This document shows, piece by piece, positions 60,083-64,000 of a DNA stretch of 64,000 nucleotides. Below the pieces are notes generated by a model. The model saw only the letters and a list, made by a program, of their open reading frames with translations. It did no database searches and was not told the DNA's origin. Source of the DNA: Streptomyces venezuelae (lineage in GTDB: Bacteria > Actinomycetota > Actinomycetes > Streptomycetales > Streptomycetaceae); contig NZ_CP029194.1 in assembly GCF_008642375.1 (NCBI RefSeq), positions 6,627,001 to 6,691,000 of the forward strand, written 5' to 3'. The first letter of the stretch is position 1, and each line of letters begins with the position of its first letter. The translations under genes were made by a program, and so were the position numbers.

Positions 60083-60127
60083 GCCCGGCCGGAGGCCGGG
60101 CGCAGTCCCCGCGCGGCTCCGCCGCGC
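60083..60127 (-). terminator. Two GC hairpins after cobQ
   Basis: GCCCGGCC-GGA-GGCCGGGC (60083-60101) and GCGCGGC-TCC-GCCGCGC (60111-60127) lie just past the cobQ stop, in the 169-base gap before the chelatase gene. No T tract. They may attenuate rather than end transcription into the chelatase-cobO-cobB block. Confidence 0.6.
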
Positions 60128-60129
60128 GC

Positions 60130-61638
60130 TCACGGCGCACCCGGCGGCACGAACGGCAGCCCCGCCGGGGCCCCCTCCTCGATCAGCCGCAGCAGCGCGT
60201 CCGTGTCCGCGTGCTCCTCGATCAGGTCGCCGAGCCGGTCCAGCTGCTCCTCCCGCAGCGTGCCGAAAGACGTGTCCGGGGCCGGCACGAACCGCCGCCC
60301 CGCCGCCGCCGCGACCTCCCGCAGGAACGCCCGCCGGAAGCCGTCGCTCTCCAGCGAGCCGTGCCAGTGCGTACCCCACACGGAGCCGACCCGGCACCCG
60401 TCGAGGAACGGCTCGCCACCGAGCACGTCCGCGACACCGTGGTGGATCTCGTACCCCTCGACCCGCTCCCCGAGCGCCTCGCCCACCGGCCGCGCCAGGG
60501 TCTTCTCGCGCGCGAACCGCACCCGTACGGGCAGCAGCCCGAGCCCGTCGACGGCCCCGGCCTTCGACTCGACCTCGTCCTCGATGTGCTCACCGAGCGC
60601 CTGGAAGCCGCCGCAGATCCCGAGCACCGGCCGCCCCTCGGCCGCGCGCCGGACCAGCTCACCGGCCAGCCCCCGCTCCCGCAGCCACGCGAGCGCCTTC
60701 ACGGTCCCCCGGGTCCCGGGCACGACGACCAGGTCCGCGTCGACGAGCTCCTCGGGCCGGTCCACGAACCGCACCACCACGCCCGGCTCGGCGGCCAGCG
60801 CGTCGACGTCCGTGAAGTTCGACATGAGCGGTACGGCGCACACGGCGACCCGCAGCACGTCCGCGCCGACCGGCGGCGCGACGACGGACTCGCGGACGGT
60901 GCCCCGCAGCGAGACACGGAGCCCGTCCTCCTCGTCGATGCCGAGCCCGTGCGCGTACGGCAGGACACCGAAGGTCCGCCGCCCGGTCAGCCCGTGCAGC
61001 ATGTCGAGCCCCGGCTCAAGGAGGGTCACGTCACCGCGGAACTTGTTCACGAGGTATCCCGCGACGAGCTGCTGGTCCTCGGGGGAGAGCAGCGCCGTGG
61101 TCCCGAAGAACTGGGCGAAGACCCCGCCCCGGTCGATGTCGCCGACCACGACGACGGGCAGCCGCGCGGCCCGCGCGATGCCCATGTTCACGATGTCCGT
61201 GCGCCGCAGATTGATCTCGGCCGGACTGCCCGCCCCCTCGCAGATCACGGCGTCGTACATGCCCCGGAGTTCCTCCAGGCACGCCATCACCGGCTCGAAG
61301 AGTTCCTTCTGCCGCCCGCCGTGGTAGCCACGGGCGCTCAGCTCGCCCACCGGCTTGCCCATCAGGACGACCTGGCTGGAGCGGTCGCTGCCCGGCTTGA
61401 GCAGCACCGGGTTCATCAGCGCGGTCGGCTCGACGCGGGCGGCCTGCGCCTGCATGGCCTGGGCCCGCCCGATCTCGGCGCCCTCGCGGGTCACGAAGGA
61501 GTTCAGGGACATGTTCTGCCCCTTGAACGGCGCCACCTTCAGGCCCTTGCGGACCAGCCAGCGGCAGATGCCGGCCGTCACGACGCTCTTGCCGGCGTCG
61601 GACGTGGTCCCGGCGACAAGGAGACCCCCACCCCTCAT
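60130..61638 (-). CDS. cobQ: Cobyric acid synthase CobQ
   Basis: 502 residues from the ATG at 61638. It amidates the b, d, e and g side chains of adenosylcobyrinic acid a,c-diamide. The N-terminal half has LLVAGTTSDAGKSVVTAGI, KVAPFKGQNMSLNSFVT, VICEGAGSPAEINLRRTDI and VVGDIDRGGVFAQFFGT. The glutamine-amidotransferase half has VVVPGTRGTVKALAWL, the nucleophile Cys in VLGICGGFQALGEHIED and the catalytic His region EGYEIHHGVAD. It overlaps cbiB by four bases, so the two are co-translated under the cobalamin riboswitch. Confidence 0.97.
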   Translation of the reverse strand: MRGGGLLVAGTTSDAGKSVVTAGICRWLVRKGLKVAPFKGQNMSLNSFVTREGAEIGRAQAMQAQAARVEPTALMNPVLLKPGSDRSSQVVLMGKPVGELSARGYHGGRQKELFEPVMACLEELRGMYDAVICEGAGSPAEINLRRTDIVNMGIARAARLPVVVVGDIDRGGVFAQFFGTTALLSPEDQQLVAGYLVNKFRGDVTLLEPGLDMLHGLTGRRTFGVLPYAHGLGIDEEDGLRVSLRGTVRESVVAPPVGADVLRVAVCAVPLMSNFTDVDALAAEPGVVVRFVDRPEELVDADLVVVPGTRGTVKALAWLRERGLAGELVRRAAEGRPVLGICGGFQALGEHIEDEVESKAGAVDGLGLLPVRVRFAREKTLARPVGEALGERVEGYEIHHGVADVLGGEPFLDGCRVGSVWGTHWHGSLESDGFRRAFLREVAAAAGRRFVPAPDTSFGTLREEQLDRLGDLIEEHADTDALLRLIEEGAPAGLPFVPPGAP

Positions 61639-62609
61639 GCGTTCCTCCGCTTCACGGCACCGATGATCATGCGGCCGCCGACACAGGCGGCCAGGGTCAG
61701 TGCGGTCACCCGGCGCGAGAGCCGGACCGCCCGGTCGATGTCGGCGACCTCGACGGGCCGCCCTTCTCCGTTGAGCACGGGCCGGTGCTCGACCCGCCCG
61801 CCGTACGAGAGCGTCCCCCCGAGCCGTACGCCGAGGGCGCCCGCGAAGGAGGCCTCGACGGGGCCCGCGTTGGGGCTCGGGTGCTTCGCCGCGTCCGCCC
61901 GCCAGGCCCGTACGGCTCCCCGCGGGTTCCCTCCGGCGAGCGTCGCCGCGGCGGCCGTCAGCCGGGCCCCGGGCCAGCCGGCCACGTCGTCGAGGCGGGC
62001 CGAGGCCCAGCCGAAGCGCCGGTGGCGCGGCGACTTGTGGCCGACCATCGCGTCGAGGGTGTTGACGGCGCGGAAGGCGAGGAGGCCCGGCACGCCCGCG
62101 ACCGCGCCCCAGAAGAGGGCGCCGACCACGGCGTCGGAGGTGTTCTCGGCGACGGACTCGACGACCGCGCGGGCCATCGCGGGACCGTCCAGGGACTGCG
62201 GGTCGCGCCCGCACAGGTGCGGCAGCCGCTCCCGGGCGACCTCCAGGTCCCCGACGGCGAGGGCCCCGCCGATCGCGCGGGCCTCCCGCCCCAGCGTCGT
62301 ACCGCCGACGACGGCCCAGACGGAGGCGGCGGTCAGCGCGACGGCGGCGGCGGGCCGGTCCCGGACGGCCCGGGCGGCGAGGGCGCCGAGGGCGGCGGTG
62401 GAGCCGGCGCAGACGGCGGTGTGCAGGGCACCCCAGCCGCGGTGGTCGTGGTGGAGGCGCTGTTCGACCGCGGCGGCGGCCCGGCCGAAGGCGGCGACGG
62501 GGTGTCCGCGGCGGGGATCGCCGACGAGCTGGTCGACGGCGAGCCCGAGGGCGGCGCCGTACGCGAATCCGCCCGGGGAGAGGCGGCTGGCTCTGATGCG
62601 GCCGGGCAT
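61635..62609 (-). CDS. cbiB: Adenosylcobinamide-phosphate synthase CbiB/CobD
   Basis: A 324-residue inner-membrane protein that attaches aminopropanol (or its phosphate) to adenosylcobyric acid. Markers: AVDQLVGDPRRGHPVAAFGR near the N-terminus, VVESVAENTSDAVVGALFWG, GHKSPRHRRFGWASARLDD, and SYGGRVEHRPVLNGEGRP before the last helix. About four membrane segments are visible. It is the first gene after the riboswitch and precedes cobQ with an ATGA overlap. The ATG at 62609 gives the family N-terminus. Confidence 0.95.
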   Translation of the reverse strand: MPGRIRASRLSPGGFAYGAALGLAVDQLVGDPRRGHPVAAFGRAAAAVEQRLHHDHRGWGALHTAVCAGSTAALGALAARAVRDRPAAAVALTAASVWAVVGGTTLGREARAIGGALAVGDLEVARERLPHLCGRDPQSLDGPAMARAVVESVAENTSDAVVGALFWGAVAGVPGLLAFRAVNTLDAMVGHKSPRHRRFGWASARLDDVAGWPGARLTAAAATLAGGNPRGAVRAWRADAAKHPSPNAGPVEASFAGALGVRLGGTLSYGGRVEHRPVLNGEGRPVEVADIDRAVRLSRRVTALTLAACVGGRMIIGAVKRRNA

Positions 62610-62639
62610 GGGCGCATGTCCTCACTCAGGGTCCGCGCC

Positions 62640-62790
62640 CTGGATCGACGTGACCGGCGGCGAGAGTTCCTGACTCCCGGACCTCTCGGATCCGGTCACA
62701 GTGGCGGGACCGCGCCGGATTCGCACCGGACTTCCTCTGCTGCCGCCGTAATGGCCTCGGCAGTCCACCACGGCCCGCGAACACCCGTCA
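62640..62790 (-). ncRNA. Cobalamin riboswitch upstream of cbiB
   Basis: Read on the minus strand, the leader contains the conserved aptamer core: GGAAGTCCGGTGCGAATCCG (62735-62716), then GCGCGGTCCCGCCACTGT, and further on GAGTCAGGAACTCTCGCC, the B12-box-like end. The pattern GTGNNAATCCGG...CCGCCACTGT is diagnostic. It ends about 30-35 bases before the cbiB start, so cobalamin binding most likely blocks cbiB-cobQ translation. The upstream edge (around 62790) is approximate. Confidence 0.93.
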
Positions 62791-62852
62791 ACTCACCCTT
62801 GACCTGCGACAGGTCACTGTGCGAAGCACCACAGACACGGACCACGGGACGG

Positions 62853-62900
62853 CCGCGGCCGGGCGGTCCGCACCCGAAGGTGCGGACCGCCCGGCCGCGG
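62853..62900 (-). terminator. Strong terminator of the pit operon
   Basis: A perfect 22-base stem (62853-62874 with 62879-62900; core GGCCGGGCGGTCCGCACC) and a CGAA tetraloop, 16 bases past the stop of the small membrane protein gene. It insulates the riboswitch from pit transcription. Confidence 0.9.
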
Positions 62901-62916
62901 TGAGAAGAGGGGACCG

Positions 62917-63138
62917 TCAGGCGACGATCAGGTAGATGCCGTACGCCACGGCCGCCGCGCACAGCGCGAAGCAGGCGTAGGCGCCGGTGCGGGCCATCAG
63001 GGCCGAACCGCCCTGGGCCGCGGCCTGCTCCTGCCTGGAGAGGCCGATGATGCCGAGGGTGAAGAGGCCCACGAGGGCGACGGTCGCCACGAGGCTGACC
63101 CCGAAGACGGAGCCGAGAGCTGCCCAGTCGATCTTCAT
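62917..63138 (-). CDS. Small two-helix membrane protein downstream of Pit
   Basis: 73 residues: MKIDWAALGSVFGVSLVATV leads into a first TM helix (~8-32). A short loop RQEQAAAQGGSA follows, then a second helix (~48-72). No family is recognised. It follows the Pit transporter by 12 bases on the same strand and shares its terminator, so it is probably an accessory or stabilising partner of the phosphate transporter. Confidence 0.8.
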   Translation of the reverse strand: MKIDWAALGSVFGVSLVATVALVGLFTLGIIGLSRQEQAAAQGGSALMARTGAYACFALCAAAVAYGIYLIVA

Positions 63139-63150
63139 GTCGTTCGTTCC

Positions 63151-64000
63151 TTACACCGCTGCGGCGGGGGCCGGGGGAGCGGCCGGGTCCGTGGGAACCG
63201 GCGCCGGGATGGTGGTCTTGAGGTCCTCGTCCGCGACGGCGGCGACGGAACCGGCGGCCGGCGGCGGGGTGACGGCCGCGATGGCGGTGGTCACGACTCC
63301 CGCGGGCTCGGTCTCGACGTCGTTGACGTTGGTGTGGTCGACCACCTGGCGGCGGGAGAGGACCCAGATGGCGACGCAGGAGGCGACCAGGAAGGCCGCG
63401 ACGGTGTAGACGCCCCAGTCGCCCTGGCGGGCGACGAACTCGGCGACCGCGGCGACCAGGCCGGCGGCCGGCAGGGTCAGGCCCCAGGCGACGAACATCC
63501 GGGTGGCGGTCGACCAGCGGACGACACCGCCCTTGCGGCCCAGGCCCGCGCCCATGACGGCGCCGGAGCAGGAGTGCGTGGTCGAGAGGGAGAAGCCCAG
63601 GCTGGAGGAGGCGAGGATGACCGTGGCCGCGCTGGTCTGGGCGGCGAAGCCCTGCTGCGGCTGGAGGTCGGTGAGGCCCTTGCCCATCGTGCGGATGATG
63701 CGCCAGCCGCCGAGGTAGGTGCCGAGCGCGATCGCCGTACCGGCGGAGACGATGACCCAGACCGGCGGGTTGGAGCCGGGCGCGAGGACGCCGCCGGCGA
63801 CCAGAGCGAGGGTGATGATGCCCATGGTCTTCTGGGCGTCGTTGGTGCCGTGGGCGAGGGAGACGAGACCGGCGGAGGCGATCTGACCGGCCCGGTAGCC
63901 CTTCTCGGTCGTCTTCTTGTCGGCCTTCTTGTCCATGCGGTACGTCAGGCGGGCGGCGAACATCGCGGCCAGGCCCGCGACGAGCGGGGCGGCGACCGCC
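63151..64000 (-). CDS. pitH2: Inorganic phosphate transporter, PitH/PiT family (5' end outside window)
   Basis: The C-terminal ~283 residues of a Pit carrier that imports metal-phosphate with protons at low affinity; the frame is open to the right edge. The second PiT signature is visible: SLAHGTNDAQKTMGIITLAL, then SLGFSLSTTHSCSGAVMGAG. Helices follow to VAAFLVASCVAIWVLSRRQ, then a Pro/Ala-rich cytoplasmic tail with VPTDPAAPPAPAAAV. From memory, S. coelicolor pitH2 (SCO1845) has this position next to the cobalamin genes; the symbol rests on that and is tentative. Together with the nuclease and phoX it suggests a phosphate theme. Confidence 0.88.
   Translation of the reverse strand, partial: AVAAPLVAGLAAMFAARLTYRMDKKADKKTTEKGYRAGQIASAGLVSLAHGTNDAQKTMGIITLALVAGGVLAPGSNPPVWVIVSAGTAIALGTYLGGWRIIRTMGKGLTDLQPQQGFAAQTSAATVILASSSLGFSLSTTHSCSGAVMGAGLGRKGGVVRWSTATRMFVAWGLTLPAAGLVAAVAEFVARQGDWGVYTVAAFLVASCVAIWVLSRRQVVDHTNVNDVETEPAGVVTTAIAAVTPPPAAGSVAAVADEDLKTTIPAPVPTDPAAPPAPAAAV

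Noticed and set aside
59542..62673. Open frame of about 1040 codons opposite the cobaltochelatase, cobQ and cbiB genes
   Set aside because: Mirror of three genes whose motifs are unambiguous; it arises from high GC content.
62696..62962. Short minus-strand open frame (~88 codons)
   Set aside because: It lies across the cobalamin riboswitch and the pit terminator stem and has no ribosome-binding site or family resemblance.

Overview
The window is chromosomal DNA from a Streptomyces (or very close actinomycete). The base composition is very GC-rich with strong third-position GC bias. Many genes start with GTG or TTG, and secreted proteins carry Tat or Ala-rich Sec signals. There is an LAxTG-anchored surface protein, an actinobacterial-type DapD, a DtxR/IdeR-type iron box and a Streptomyces-style cobalamin operon. 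From memory, the order resembles the S. coelicolor region from pitH2 (near SCO1845) to dapD (near SCO1916), read backwards. No phage, transposase, integrase, CRISPR array, rRNA or tRNA was seen.

Layout. 0-5.6 kb: a truncated SDR/alpha-beta-hydrolase fusion and its TetR regulator with matching operators, dapD, a tiny secreted peptide, a dapA-like aldolase, an SDR and an acetyltransferase. 5.6-11.7 kb: a monooxygenase-like protein, a secreted nuclease/phosphatase, an unknown acidic protein and a Tat-exported PhoX phosphatase; the nuclease and phoX each have a candidate 11-bp-repeat PHO box. 11.8-16.1 kb: a GntR regulator and ACC deaminase (acdS), a double TerD-like protein and an AraC regulator. 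16.4-19.6 kb: uronate dehydrogenase diverging from 5-dehydro-4-deoxyglucarate dehydratase, with an unknown coupled protein. 19.7-21.8 kb: a GntR regulator and a cytosine-deaminase-like amidohydrolase with twin operators. 21.8-28.3 kb: two SpoIIE-type phosphatases and two membrane proteins on one strand. 28.5-33 kb: a class B penicillin-binding protein and a membrane protein/histidine kinase/response regulator operon. 33-36 kb: a cupin, an IclR regulator and a ketoglutarate-semialdehyde-type dehydrogenase. 36-48.4 kb: regulators, MFS, oxidoreductases, two class V aminotransferases, an FG-GAP protein and an amidohydrolase. 48.5-52 kb: an iron-box-controlled cluster of acetyltransferase, penicillin-acylase-like protein and siderophore-interacting protein. 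52.3-53.4 kb: the surface protein. 53.5-62.8 kb: cobalamin biosynthesis, including a ZIP-type metal transporter and a cobalamin riboswitch. 62.9-64 kb: a small membrane protein and the end of a Pit phosphate transporter.

How the genes work together. Four nutritional themes stand out. (1) Uronic acids: Udh, KdgD and the semialdehyde dehydrogenase together would carry uronate to 2-oxoglutarate, although the genes are in two places; GTTC-N8 half-palindromes in both promoter regions point to the IclR protein as a possible shared regulator. (2) Phosphate: the secreted nuclease, PhoX and PitH would release and import phosphate. (3) Iron: one iron box lies between the acylase/acetyltransferase pair and the siderophore-interacting flavoprotein. 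(4) Cobalamin: the riboswitch leads cbiB-cobQ, followed by a cobaltochelatase-cobO-cobB block. The most original lead is the iron-regulated acylase/acetyltransferase pair. Next come the unknown protein translationally coupled to kdgD and the CbiG-like segment that runs in frame into cobC.
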